50,766 nt of DNA from Marinobacter persicus (GTDB lineage: Bacteria > Pseudomonadota > Gammaproteobacteria > Pseudomonadales > Oleiphilaceae), in the NCBI RefSeq assembly GCF_002934325.1, contig NZ_PTIV01000027.1, positions 1-50,766 on the forward strand, given 5' to 3'. Positions 8,503 through 16,900 of this stretch are shown here, in pieces. The notes under the pieces were generated by a model. That model was not told the DNA's origin and did no database searches. It saw only the letters and a list, made by a program, of their open reading frames with translations. Position 1 is the first letter of the stretch. The number at the start of each line of letters is the position of its first letter. The position numbers and the translations under genes were made by a program.

Positions 8503-9700
8503 CGGAGGTCTCCTCTGTGGGCGTCTCAAACTGGGTAATGAGCAGCCGCTCAAAAGCGGACCCATCACGGCGAGTCAGGTTCGGGACATAACGGCTGTAA
8601 ATGCGGAACAGCATTTCGGTCGTCGTATGCCCCATCTGCCGAGCGATCCATTCTGGGTTTTCGCCGGCAGCGAGCCAGAGCGTTGCGGCGGTGTGGCGGG
8701 TTTGATACGGACGACGTTTACGCAACCCGAGGTGTGCCAACAATGGGTACCAGACACGCTTAGTGACGTTGTTGTGAGACAGCGGCGTGCCGGACCGGGT
8801 GCAGAACACAAAGTCCATGTTGCCCGTCGCCTTCTGTTGCTCCTTCAGGGCGTCGTAGACCAGTTGAGACATTTCAATGGTGCGGAAGGAGCCGTCGTTC
8901 TTGGTGTAACCCAGCTCTCCGTTGACCAGGGACTGGCGGATGAGAATTTGCCTGCGTTTGAAATCGACGTATTGCCATTGGAGACCATCGATTTCGCCGG
9001 TACGCATGCCGGTAAAGAAACGGACGGTGTAGTAGTTCTTGAAATCCGGCCGAACGGACTCAAGAATCAGCTTCACCTCATCGATGTCGAAGGGCTCAAC
9101 GTCGGTACGAGGAACCTTCAGGGATTTGATCCCATGATAGGGTGAGCTAAAATCATACCGGTTGGCTGCCTCTCCCAGGATCATGCGCAAAGGCGTCATG
9201 ATGCGGTTGATACGACTAGAAGAAAGAGGCTTCTCGCTCCGGGTGGTAACTTTGGCGAGTGATGCCCGGAATTCGAGAATCTCTTTCTTGGTGATGCGGC
9301 CAACCTCTTTTTCCCCGAATTCGGGGATCAGGTAGTTTTTCAAAGTTCCCTCCACGGTGGTGAGGTGCGACTTTCGCCACTGAATGCTCATTTCTCCGAT
9401 CCAGGTATGGGCGAAGCTTTTAAATAGGGGCGTGTGTTCATGGTTCTCTAGCGCGCCTGTTTTCTCCTCCTCTTCCTTTTCCTTCTGAAATTTCGCGGCA
9501 TTAGCGCTGTTTGGAAAATACTGCGGATAGTCAAAGATGCCGAGAGTGATTTCAGCCTCGATGCGGTCCATTAATGCTTGGAGTTTTTTACGATTTTTAG
9601 CTGTGTCCTCCAGAGCGGTCTGCTCACGGCAGCGTTTGTTTCGATACTTGAAGTCCAGAAAAAGTTTTCCGGTTTGCTTTCTGACGCGAATGCTACCCAT
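8492..9700 (-). CDS. Phage-type tyrosine integrase (402 residues)
   Basis: The order is typical of phage integrases: an N-terminal arm-binding region (GSIRVRKQTGKLFLDFKY), a SAM-like core-binding region around residues 90-200, and a catalytic domain with Arg233 in FFTGMRTGEIDGL, Arg335-His336 in YQTRHTAATL, QMGHTT and a C-terminal IYSRYV tyrosine. The position normally held by His in HxxR is Tyr332, as I recall for many integrases with this arm domain. ATG at 9700 is chosen over the upstream frame because GGAGG lies 7 bases before it and it overlaps the excisionase-like stop by 8 bases. It probably integrates a module separate from the large-recombinase element. Confidence 0.85.
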   Translation of the reverse strand: MGSIRVRKQTGKLFLDFKYRNKRCREQTALEDTAKNRKKLQALMDRIEAEITLGIFDYPQYFPNSANAAKFQKEKEEEEKTGALENHEHTPLFKSFAHTWIGEMSIQWRKSHLTTVEGTLKNYLIPEFGEKEVGRITKKEILEFRASLAKVTTRSEKPLSSSRINRIMTPLRMILGEAANRYDFSSPYHGIKSLKVPRTDVEPFDIDEVKLILESVRPDFKNYYTVRFFTGMRTGEIDGLQWQYVDFKRRQILIRQSLVNGELGYTKNDGSFRTIEMSQLVYDALKEQQKATGNMDFVFCTRSGTPLSHNNVTKRVWYPLLAHLGLRKRRPYQTRHTAATLWLAAGENPEWIARQMGHTTTEMLFRIYSRYVPNLTRRDGSAFERLLITQFETPTEETSDEH

Positions 9701-9929
9701 TGATGATTCCTCCATTGGCCATGGGGATTGCAAAAGCTTCTTGCTCAGAATGAAGTCCCATATCCCGTTCAATGGGCTCCCACAGATACAGGATCTTCCG
9801 CCCGCCGAATGGGCGGATGTAGTGGATACCTTCAATGAGGACGTTATCTTTCAATCTTTCCCGGATAGTCCGAACATCGTATTTAATGCGTTCAGCTAGC
9901 TCTTGGGTGGTTAAGTAGCTCATAGTCAT
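9693..9929 (-). CDS. Excisionase-like helix-turn-helix protein
   Basis: The 78-residue product begins MTMSYLTTQELAERIKYD followed by RTIRERLKD, a MerR/excisionase-type winged helix-turn-helix that dominates its N-terminal half. ATG at 9929 follows GAGG by 8 bases. Such proteins direct integrases towards excision or regulate their expression. Its stop overlaps the integrase start by 8 bases, so the pair is translationally coupled, and it is the first gene after the promoter at 9971-9998. The call as excisionase rests on fold type and position; a pure regulator is possible. Confidence 0.7.
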   Translation of the reverse strand: MTMSYLTTQELAERIKYDVRTIRERLKDNVLIEGIHYIRPFGGRKILYLWEPIERDMGLHSEQEAFAIPMANGGIING

Positions 9930-9970
9930 CACATGATCCTCTTTGGCTTCTTGTGTAGCGTGTAGTCATC

Positions 9971-9998
9971 ATTCTAGTCCGGAGTTTGTCGGTGTCAA
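9971..9998 (-). promoter_or_regulatory. Sigma70-like promoter of the integrase module
   Basis: On the minus strand TTGACA (9993-9998) is followed after 16 bp by TAGAAT (9971-9976), a perfect -35 and a near-consensus -10. It lies about 40 bases upstream of the excisionase-like start and faces away from the repressor gene at 10085, so that repressor is a likely controller. Confidence 0.7.
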
Positions 9999-10084
9999 GC
10001 ACTTTTAGTCGATTTTGCGCATCAAAAGATGAGACTGGCAGCCGAAGGTGCTAGACTGTACGGATTCGTAGGAGGGGAGTTCGG

Positions 10085-10321
10085 ATGATCCGGTTTCGTT
10101 TAAAAGAGTTGTTGGCCGAGAAAGGCTTTCGGGAAGATCGGCGCGTTACTTTGGATGAGGTTTCGAAGGAGACCGGCATTCACAGGACGACTTTGTCAAA
10201 GATAGCTAACCAGCGCGGATACAAGACCAATACCGAGATATTGGATAAGCTTTGTGCGTATTTTGACGTTCCTTTGGAGGGGGTTGCAGAGTACTTGGAC
10301 GAGGAGGAGGTCAAAGGCTGA
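10085..10321 (+). CDS. Xre-family transcriptional regulator
   Basis: The 78-residue protein is a single Cro/C1-type helix-turn-helix domain: RLKELLAEKG, then VTLDEVSKETGIHRTTLSKI as the HTH, and ILDKLCAYFDVPLEGVAEYL as the closing helices. GGAGGGG lies 6 bases before the ATG. It is divergent from the excisionase-integrase operon across 155 bp that contain that operon's promoter, the normal layout for a lysogeny-type or element-maintenance repressor. Self-regulation is likely but no operator could be assigned. Confidence 0.8.
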   Translation: MIRFRLKELLAEKGFREDRRVTLDEVSKETGIHRTTLSKIANQRGYKTNTEILDKLCAYFDVPLEGVAEYLDEEEVKG

Positions 10322-10788
10322 CGGGTTTGAAAATCGCCGGTAGGCTGAGGTTTTTCTTGCTCCCAGGCGATACAGCTTTTTTGTCCAGAGAGGTGTTGCC
10401 TTTGAAAAGTGGTGTTAGCTTTGGCATGACAGTTTTTTTATTTCCTGTCACCGCCGCCGCGGCTGTTGAACATAACGCCCGTTATTGGCAATTGCTCACG
10501 TCGATAGAATTGCCGGAAGCTGACCCCATAAGTTGTCCAATAAGCTCGCAAAGCGAACATGCATGATGGGCGAGCAACCCTGAAGTTAACTGGCGCCGGA
10601 GTGCAGTGAGGGAACCAAAATCGGTACGCTCTTCGTACCAGGTCGACCGTTTTGTTATGGCCAGTTTATCAGTTCCTATTGTTCCGGGCGCACCAATAGC
10701 CAGCTCAATAAGAGATATTAATAGAAGCCGCTGTCACTTTGGAATACGATCCACATCGCTGCGGCCAATGGTAGCGAACAAACTTCAT
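10322..10788. other. Gap without a credible gene
   Basis: I see no well-supported gene in these 467 bp. Two short plus-strand frames exist but lack a ribosome binding site and natural composition. The stretch has an operator-like dyad ATAACGCCCGTTAT (10472-10485) and the 8-bp palindrome GCAATTGC. I considered an integron attC site here because of the TAACGCC word but could not build the full paired structure. Confidence 0.4.
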
Positions 10789-11385
10789 TTATAAAGCCGG
10801 GGAATCTGCTCGATTCCAAGCATCCATAAAACCTATGGTGTCAAAAGGGATATCACCATTCCCAAAGTCTACAAAAACATAATGTTTATTTGCAAATCTC
10901 CTATAAACGTATTTCATTCCTGCATCAGTATTCAGCAAATATACTTCCCAATTCTTTTTTGGATTAGATGAGTCTGGGCCACACCCAACTAATGAATTAA
11001 TATTCTGACCATCAACCCTAATAACCCTATTGGCCAGATTACCTTCACTTCCACCAGCAACTGAACAGTTTTTTTGTATCTTGAATGCTATCGAAGCGCC
11101 ACCACTAGAGCTTGGGTTAACTTGAGCCATATGAGTTGGCGGCATATCATCTTTTCCATATCCTTTTGAATGAATCCACGTTATGGAATATTGTCGATTC
11201 GTTTCTTTAAACGGAACAGCCTTAACACCTTTGCCACCATTACGCTCAACACTTTTTACTAATTCAATCATCTTTTCTAGACTTTCTACATCCGACTTTT
11301 TTCTTTCTTCAATCTCACTGGCTGAGGCCTGAGCAAAAGATAAAGTCAAAAAAAACAAAAAAGCATTTAAATAAATATTATTCAC
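10789..11385 (-). CDS. Secreted hypothetical protein, AT-rich
   Basis: The 198-residue product starts with a signal peptide (YLNAFLFFLTLSFAQASA, cleavage probably after ASA), so it is exported to the periplasm or beyond. The mature part begins with a charged helix (EIEERKKSDVESLEKMIELV) and continues with a glycine- and serine-rich region with two cysteines (NCSVAGG and VGCGPD) that could form a disulphide. I recognise no family. The start is GTG at 11385 with AGGG upstream. The gene is distinctly more AT-rich than its surroundings, which indicates recent acquisition. It stands alone between the integrase module and the resolvase, like a cargo gene. Confidence 0.6.
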   Translation of the reverse strand: MNNIYLNAFLFFLTLSFAQASASEIEERKKSDVESLEKMIELVKSVERNGGKGVKAVPFKETNRQYSITWIHSKGYGKDDMPPTHMAQVNPSSSGGASIAFKIQKNCSVAGGSEGNLANRVIRVDGQNINSLVGCGPDSSNPKKNWEVYLLNTDAGMKYVYRRFANKHYVFVDFGNGDIPFDTIGFMDAWNRADSPAL

Positions 11386-11722
11386 AGCTTGACCCTATAA
11401 ATCCAAAACAAAATTTTAATTTGGTTAATTATAACGATAAATTCTTTTTTTTAAAATATCAAGCAACCTTTAAATGAAAAGTTAGTTCTCGGTCACGCTC
11501 AACTGTTAAGCTTCCCCCGCTAAAAAGAAAATGCTCCGTAGTCCCTGCAGCTTCATGGTTCATTTTCAGAGGCTTGAGTGCAATTATTTTCTTAACCTTT
11601 GCTAAGAAGGAAAACGGTCGTTTGTTGCACGCTCACACTCACCCCTCAAAAATACCCGATTTCGGCTTGTTTAGCGTCCAGCAATCACGTACAACAATCT
11701 ATGAACAGAAAAGGTACCTTTT
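11386..11722. other. AT-rich intergenic region before the resolvase
   Basis: This 337-bp divergent gap holds no gene I trust. On the minus strand TATAAT at 11428-11433 could be a -10 element for the secreted protein, without a good -35. Closer to the resolvase, TTGTTG (about 11623) and CAACAA (about 11692) face each other across roughly 65 bp and might belong to a res site, but the three-subsite arrangement of a classical res site was not recognised. Confidence 0.35.
11709..11722. promoter_or_regulatory. 14-bp palindrome covering the resolvase ribosome binding site
   Basis: AAAAGGTACCTTTT is a perfect palindrome ending at the base before the resolvase ATG (11723). The only Shine-Dalgarno candidate, AAGG, lies inside it. 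A protein bound here, or a short hairpin in the mRNA, would block translation, so autoregulation is plausible. Confidence 0.55.
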
Positions 11723-12301
11723 ATGATCATAGGTTATGCGCGGGTCAGCACAAACGACCAAAATCCGGAGCTCCAGGTCGATGCCTTGGAGAAAGCCGGA
11801 GCCGAACAGGTCTTCCAAGAAAAATTTACCGGGACATTGAAAGAACGACCCGAGCTGCCGCAATGCTTACGTATGCTGCGGAAGGGAGATGTTCTGGTTG
11901 TCTGGAAGCTGGATCGTCTAGCCCGGTCTCTGAAGGACCTGGTTGAGATTGTCCAAGACCTCCATGATCGAGGCGTCGGGTTTAAATCCCTGACTGAATC
12001 CATCGACACCACCAGTTCCGGTGGCCGTCTGGTTTTTCATATCTTTGGGGCCCTAGCTGAGTTCGAGCACGACCTAATTCGAGAGCGGACAATGGCTGGA
12101 CTTCAAGCAGCCAGGGCTAGAGGCCGGAAAGGAGGGAGAAAACCCTCCATGTCGGATTCCGACGTCAGAAAAGCGGCAGCGATGCTGTCTGACCCGAACA
12201 TCACCAAAAAAGAAGTAGCTGAACATTTTAGTGTTGCGCGAGGCACGTTGAACGCTTCACTTCAGCGTTTGGAGTCTCGCGTAGGATCGAATCGTGAGTA
12301 A
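11723..12301 (+). CDS. Serine recombinase of the resolvase/invertase family
   Basis: The 192-residue protein matches small serine recombinases along its length: MIIGYARVSTNDQNPELQ with nucleophile Ser9, WKLDRLARSLKDL, then GRLVFHIFGALAEFEHDLIRER, the long E helix, and a C-terminal helix-turn-helix (NITKKEVAEHFSVARGTL). Resolvases of this type act at res sites to resolve cointegrates, or invert or delete DNA segments. No Tn3-type transposase is present nearby, so it may be a remnant of a transposon or a stand-alone island recombinase. The start is ATG 11723, directly abutting a palindrome that overlaps its ribosome binding site. Confidence 0.9.
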   Translation: MIIGYARVSTNDQNPELQVDALEKAGAEQVFQEKFTGTLKERPELPQCLRMLRKGDVLVVWKLDRLARSLKDLVEIVQDLHDRGVGFKSLTESIDTTSSGGRLVFHIFGALAEFEHDLIRERTMAGLQAARARGRKGGRKPSMSDSDVRKAAAMLSDPNITKKEVAEHFSVARGTLNASLQRLESRVGSNRE

Positions 12302-12369
12302 TCTCAAGCATGTAGGGGCGACAGAACAGCGTGCTTGCTTATCGACACAGTTGTTGAAACCACCTCTGC

Positions 12370-12777
12370 TTAATCACAGGGGAAAGAGAGAACCCATGAT
12401 AAGAGAATGAAGTCTCTCGACCTGCTGGGGTTCCAGTTGTCAGGAATGATAATGGAGAACTGTCGAGTTTCAGATTCTTTCTTTAACAGATCCAGAACCC
12501 TGACCATTCGTTCAATCGCTGGCGCACCAAAAACTCCATTTGTGCAGACGGTTGGTGAATCAGAATTGTATTGAGTGTTTGGCCAAAGAAGCTCTGCAGT
12601 GTGCAAGACACCTGCACAGTAGCTATTTCTCATGTTAGAGGAAGATGGGGCAGAGAAACTGCATTGATCATAAGCTTGGTTCAAAGCGTTCTTGATATGA
12701 TCTTTGTATTCCACTTGCCCATGCGAAACACCAGGAATTGAAAAAATCGTCAGCAACAATAGAGTGAGCCGAATCAT
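12370..12777 (-). CDS. Secreted Rap1a/Tai-like protein
   Basis: The 135-residue product has a signal peptide (RLTLLLLTIFSIPGVSHG) and a mature domain patterned like the Rap1a/Tai immunity fold: SYCAGVLHTAEL, a second cysteine in TVCTNGVFG, a helix RMVRVLDLLKKESETR, and a C-terminal LSWVLSFPCD. Members of that family neutralise periplasmic type VI secretion effectors (Ssp/Tae amidase types), but many orphans have other or unknown roles. No amidase effector gene is adjacent here, so it may be an orphan immunity protein carried by the island. The assignment is from motif spacing and not from a profile search. Confidence 0.55.
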   Translation of the reverse strand: MIRLTLLLLTIFSIPGVSHGQVEYKDHIKNALNQAYDQCSFSAPSSSNMRNSYCAGVLHTAELLWPNTQYNSDSPTVCTNGVFGAPAIERMVRVLDLLKKESETRQFSIIIPDNWNPSRSRDFILLSWVLSFPCD

Positions 12778-12815
12778 GGATAGTTTCTCACAAGGTTGGT
12801 TGGCTATATTGTGAT

Positions 12816-13622
12816 CTATGACTTCTGAGTAGGCCGTAACGCTGGATTGTTTTCTGAGGAACCCAGAAGTTCCTCTGCCTGCCCATCCAATTGTTCTTTA
12901 ATAGACCGCCACTCCGGCATAAACCGATCCAGCAGTCCGTAGAAACGCGGGCTGTGGTTATGCTCCTGCAGATGACACAGCTCGTGCAGTAGCACGTAAT
13001 CGATGGCCCGGGTCGGGGCTTTGACCAAATGCGGGTTCAGCAGCACCGCGCCCTCGGGTGAACAACTGCCCCACTGAGTCTGCATTTCCATAATGCGCCA
13101 GGGCGGCACGGCCTGTGCCCAGGGTAGGGCATCGACCATGAGTTTGAGCCGTCGCTCGAACACATCCCGGGCCTTGTCCCGGTACCACTGGCTTACCGCT
13201 TTCTGGGTCCGCTTTGGACTCAGATCCTTGCCCTGCACGCGCAGCTGCCCGCCGATCAGCTTGCAGGTGACCCGGCGCTGGTCGGGATCGTCGATCACCT
13301 TCAGCACGTACCGCCGGCCCAGGTACAGCTGGCTTTCGCCGCTTACCCACTGTCGGGGTTGGACATAGCGGGTGCGCTCTTCGATGTCATCCAGGTGTTT
13401 GAGTATCCACCGCGCCCGGCGCTGCACCGCCGCCTTGATGGCCGACAGCCCGGCTCCCTCCGGCGCATCCACTTGAACCTGACCGTTCGGGTGGACATGC
13501 GCCTTGATGGAAGCCCGCTTGTGGCCGGACAGGTAACACAGGTGGTACCGGAAGGCCCGGTCCCCATACTGGCACCGGTATTCCTTCGGCTTATCGTCCT
13601 GTGTCGGATCGACCGCCGTCAT
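12816..13622 (-). CDS. YgjP-type (M48-like, DUF45) metallopeptidase linked to type I restriction
   Basis: The 268-residue protein carries the zinc motif HELCH (His213, Glu214, His217) within YVLLHELCHLQEHNHSPRF and the family-typical QTQWGSCSPEGAVLLNPHL just before it. These soluble putative metallopeptidases are frequently found beside hsdR genes, though their role in restriction is not settled. ATG at 13622 overlaps the hsdR stop as ATGA, making it the last cistron of the operon. Substrate is unknown. Confidence 0.85.
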   Translation of the reverse strand: MTAVDPTQDDKPKEYRCQYGDRAFRYHLCYLSGHKRASIKAHVHPNGQVQVDAPEGAGLSAIKAAVQRRARWILKHLDDIEERTRYVQPRQWVSGESQLYLGRRYVLKVIDDPDQRRVTCKLIGGQLRVQGKDLSPKRTQKAVSQWYRDKARDVFERRLKLMVDALPWAQAVPPWRIMEMQTQWGSCSPEGAVLLNPHLVKAPTRAIDYVLLHELCHLQEHNHSPRFYGLLDRFMPEWRSIKEQLDGQAEELLGSSENNPALRPTQKS

Positions 13623-16600
13623 CCCTTCGCCACTCCGTTTCTCAGGATCTGCACAATCTCATCCAGCATGGCCTTGGCCTTATCCAGTCCGATGAGACTG
13701 AACAGCTTGGGCAGGAGCGTCTTGCGAACGTCCTGCTCGATGCCCACGGGATTCAGGGAGTTTTCGGCCACGGCCCGGTTTACCACTTTGTCGATCTCAA
13801 AGGCTTCCTGAATCAGTTCTTCGCCTTTCTCGGCTTCCAGCTCCGTGAAGTCATCTCCCAACACCAGCTTGAACGCACCGTAGTAGGCCTGAGCGTGCTT
13901 GTTACCGTCGAACCGGTCAGTGGGCAAATCCGGCACCTCCCGGTCATCCACCATGGCCTCCAGCTCGCTGAACATCTTGAACTGGGCGTGGTAGTCGAAC
14001 ATGGACTCGGCTTTCTCAATCGCATCCTTGAGCAGCTTTGAGAACACCTCTTTGGCATAGGGATCGTCGCCCAGCTGTTGCTCGATGGTTTTCTTTGTCC
14101 GGGTTTTGATTTTGTCGGTTTCGTTTTTGGTCTTCTCGTCCGACCACTCCTCCGGTTTGTCATCCACCGGGTCGATCAACACGGGCTCGTCGCCGGGCGC
14201 CACATCCACGCCGGTCACATACCGGTCGATCAGATCCCGGATCTGACCTTCGTATTCGGAGTAGTCGACGGTTTCCTGAGCGTCCATCCGAACGGTCTTG
14301 CGCAGGTCAGCAAACCACTTCAGGTCTTCCTTGTACCGGCGAATATCCGCCTCGGAAAACGCCTTGTCCTCGAAGAAGCTCTGGGTGGAAAGGGCGGTCT
14401 TCAGGCACATGCCAAACTCGGTCAGCGCTTCATAGAAGTCCTCGCGCAGCGCCTGGTGCCGGTCCACTTCCACGCCGTCCTCGTCCGTCTCGTACTTGGG
14501 CATGAACACCTGACGGTAGGGCTCTTGATCCAGCCGGTTCTCGATGTGAGAGAAAAAGCCCCAGAGCCGATCGTGCAGGGCAGGGAGCTTCTTGTATTCG
14601 GTGTCCACGTTGGAATACAGCCCATCGATGTCCTCGATGGCAAAGCCGCCCTGAGTCTGGTGCTCATAGTCCTGGTAGTCGCGGATCGCGGTGTCCAGTT
14701 CCTTGAGGATGCCCCGGTAATCGATCAGGTAGCCAAAGCGCTTTTGTGGGTGCAGGCGGTTCACCCGGGCGATGGCCTGGATCAGGTTGTGTCCCTTCAA
14801 TTGCTTGTCGATGTAGAGCACCGCGTTCCGGGGCTCATCGAAGCCGGTCAGGAGCTTGTCCACCACAATCAGAATGTCCGGCGGCCCGTCGGTACCGAAG
14901 TGCTCGATGATGGTCTTCTCGTAGTCCTCCGGGTCGCCCGTGACGTTCTTTTTCCACCACTCTTGCACCAACGGCAGGCTGGTCTCATCGACTTCGGTGT
15001 GGCCCTCCCGGGTGTCCGGGGCGGAAATCACGATGGCACTGGTCACCCGGCCCAGATCATCCAACGCTTTCTTGTATCGGATCGCACTGAGTTTGCTGTC
15101 CGTGGCCAGCTGGCCCTTCAGCTCCAGTCCGGCTTTCTTGAAGTTCTCACTGAAATGCACGCTGATGTCGAAGGCGTTGAGCTTGATGCGGTCCTCGGCG
15201 GTGTAGATCTGGCCCTGCTTGGCATACTTGCGCTTGAGGTCGGCTTTCTGGTCGTCCGACAAGGACGCCGTGACCTTCTCGAACCAGGTATCCACAGCCT
15301 CCTGGTTCACATTCAACAGCGGCTTGCGCTCCTCATAGAGCAGTGGGGTGATCGTCCCGTCTTCCACGGCCCGCTTCATGGTATAGGCGTGGATGATGGC
15401 GCCGAACTTCTCGGCGGTCTCACTTTTTTCCTTGTCCAGAAGCGGGGTGCCGGTGAAGGCAATGAATGACGCATTGGGCAGCGCCAGGCGCATGCGCTGG
15501 TGGTTCTCGCCGCCCTGGCTCCGGTGGCCTTCATCAACGATGACGATGATGTTCTCGGAGGGGTTGTAGCACTCCGGCTGTTTGGCGGCCGAGGCGAACT
15601 TGTTGATGATCGTGAAGATGATCCGGTCGTTGCCTTGGCCAATGCGTTTGGCCAGATCTTTACCCGAGCGGGTCTTGGCGAGCGAATCGCCACTCTTCTT
15701 GCCGGCGATGTCGCCGCCAAAGGCTCCGCCGGTCAGGAAGGTCTTGGACAGCTGTTTCTCCAGATCCACCCGGTCGGTGACCACGATAATCCGGCAGTTC
15801 TTCAGCGCGTCGCTGAGCAGCAGAGCCCGACACAGATAGACCATGGTGAAGGATTTGCCGGAGCCGGTGGTGTGCCAGAGCACGCCGCCTTTGCGCTCAC
15901 CCGAAGGTTTAAAGTCCGAGATCCGCTCCAGCAGCGCCTTGATGCCGAAGGCCTGCGGGTACCGAGCCGCGATTTTGCCGATCTTCTGATCGAACAGGAT
16001 GAACAGCCGGAGAAATTCCAGAAAGCGGTACCGATCGAGCAGGCCCACCAACAGCCGATCCTGCTCGGTGGGCATCACCGGCTTCGACCAGAGCGTTTCA
16101 AAGTAGTCGCGGATCTTGCCGGGTTTGTCCTGAAACAGGGCGTCCTTGTCCGACGCAGACAGCGGCTGGTTCTTGATGCTCTGCACGTACTGGTCGTCGA
16201 ACTCCTCGTCCTGCCACTTCGACCAGAACTTCATCGGCGTATGCGTGGTGCCGTACCGGCCGTCGTTGCGGCTGATCGCAAACAACAGCTGGGCGAAGGC
16301 GTACAGGTAGGGGATCTCATCGTTTTTCTGGTTACGGATGTTCTGGCTGATCCCTTCTTCCACCATGTCCTTGTTGGGGTTGCCGGAGGCCGCTTTCTTG
16401 GCCTCGATCACCGCCAGGGGAATGCCGTTTACAAAGCCCACCACATCCGGCCGTCGGGTGTGGGTGCCCTGAGCGGACAAGACTTCCATCTCTTCGGTGA
16501 CATGGAACTCGTTGTTGTCCGGGTTCTCCCAGTCGATCAGATGGATCGTCGGCGTGGCCTTTTTGCCGCCGATGAACTCGGTCACCGTGATGCCAAGCGT

Positions 16601-16900
16601 CAGGTCGTCGTACACCGACTGGTTGGCCGCCATAAGGCCCTGGGCCATCGAAGGCGTTGTGACCTGCCGGATCACCTGATCCACGGCTTGATCGGACAGC
16701 GGATACCACTCGCCCTTGAACTCGAACTTGCGCCGGCGCAACACGCGCTCCAGCACCGGTTTCATCACCACATCCCGCTGGCTGCCCCTAAGGGCCTGAC
16801 ACTCCGTGGCCGGCAAAAACGTCCAGCCAAGGTTGATCAGGGTGGCCAGGGCCGGGATGTGACTGGAATGCTGCTCATTCCCTTGAGGGGTGGTGTTCAT
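13619..16900 (-). CDS. hsdR: Type I restriction enzyme, R subunit
   Basis: The 1093-residue protein is the ATP-dependent translocase and nuclease of a type I system. The nuclease motif is visible as RRPDVVGFVNG then AVIEAKK (Asp152, Glu166, Lys168). The helicase part has Walker A TGSGKS (345-350), the DEGH box in IVIVDEGHRSQ, FTGTPLL and later ARVNRLHPQKRFG. Length is normal for the family and the frame is intact, so the enzyme is probably active. Its ATG overlaps the hsdS stop (ATGA) and its stop overlaps the peptidase gene, so subunit stoichiometry is probably set by coupling. Confidence 0.95.
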   Translation of the reverse strand: MNTTPQGNEQHSSHIPALATLINLGWTFLPATECQALRGSQRDVVMKPVLERVLRRRKFEFKGEWYPLSDQAVDQVIRQVTTPSMAQGLMAANQSVYDDLTLGITVTEFIGGKKATPTIHLIDWENPDNNEFHVTEEMEVLSAQGTHTRRPDVVGFVNGIPLAVIEAKKAASGNPNKDMVEEGISQNIRNQKNDEIPYLYAFAQLLFAISRNDGRYGTTHTPMKFWSKWQDEEFDDQYVQSIKNQPLSASDKDALFQDKPGKIRDYFETLWSKPVMPTEQDRLLVGLLDRYRFLEFLRLFILFDQKIGKIAARYPQAFGIKALLERISDFKPSGERKGGVLWHTTGSGKSFTMVYLCRALLLSDALKNCRIIVVTDRVDLEKQLSKTFLTGGAFGGDIAGKKSGDSLAKTRSGKDLAKRIGQGNDRIIFTIINKFASAAKQPECYNPSENIIVIVDEGHRSQGGENHQRMRLALPNASFIAFTGTPLLDKEKSETAEKFGAIIHAYTMKRAVEDGTITPLLYEERKPLLNVNQEAVDTWFEKVTASLSDDQKADLKRKYAKQGQIYTAEDRIKLNAFDISVHFSENFKKAGLELKGQLATDSKLSAIRYKKALDDLGRVTSAIVISAPDTREGHTEVDETSLPLVQEWWKKNVTGDPEDYEKTIIEHFGTDGPPDILIVVDKLLTGFDEPRNAVLYIDKQLKGHNLIQAIARVNRLHPQKRFGYLIDYRGILKELDTAIRDYQDYEHQTQGGFAIEDIDGLYSNVDTEYKKLPALHDRLWGFFSHIENRLDQEPYRQVFMPKYETDEDGVEVDRHQALREDFYEALTEFGMCLKTALSTQSFFEDKAFSEADIRRYKEDLKWFADLRKTVRMDAQETVDYSEYEGQIRDLIDRYVTGVDVAPGDEPVLIDPVDDKPEEWSDEKTKNETDKIKTRTKKTIEQQLGDDPYAKEVFSKLLKDAIEKAESMFDYHAQFKMFSELEAMVDDREVPDLPTDRFDGNKHAQAYYGAFKLVLGDDFTELEAEKGEELIQEAFEIDKVVNRAVAENSLNPVGIEQDVRKTLLPKLFSLIGLDKAKAMLDEIVQILRNGVAKG

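Noticed and set aside
10441..10640. Possible integron attC site suggested by TAACGCC and GTTAACTGG words
   Set aside because: The paired inner and outer boxes with a consistent stem could not be built, and no integron integrase is visible.
10327..10794. Two short plus-strand frames between the Xre regulator and the secreted protein
   Set aside because: Both use non-ATG starts with no Shine-Dalgarno and have no domain-like pattern.
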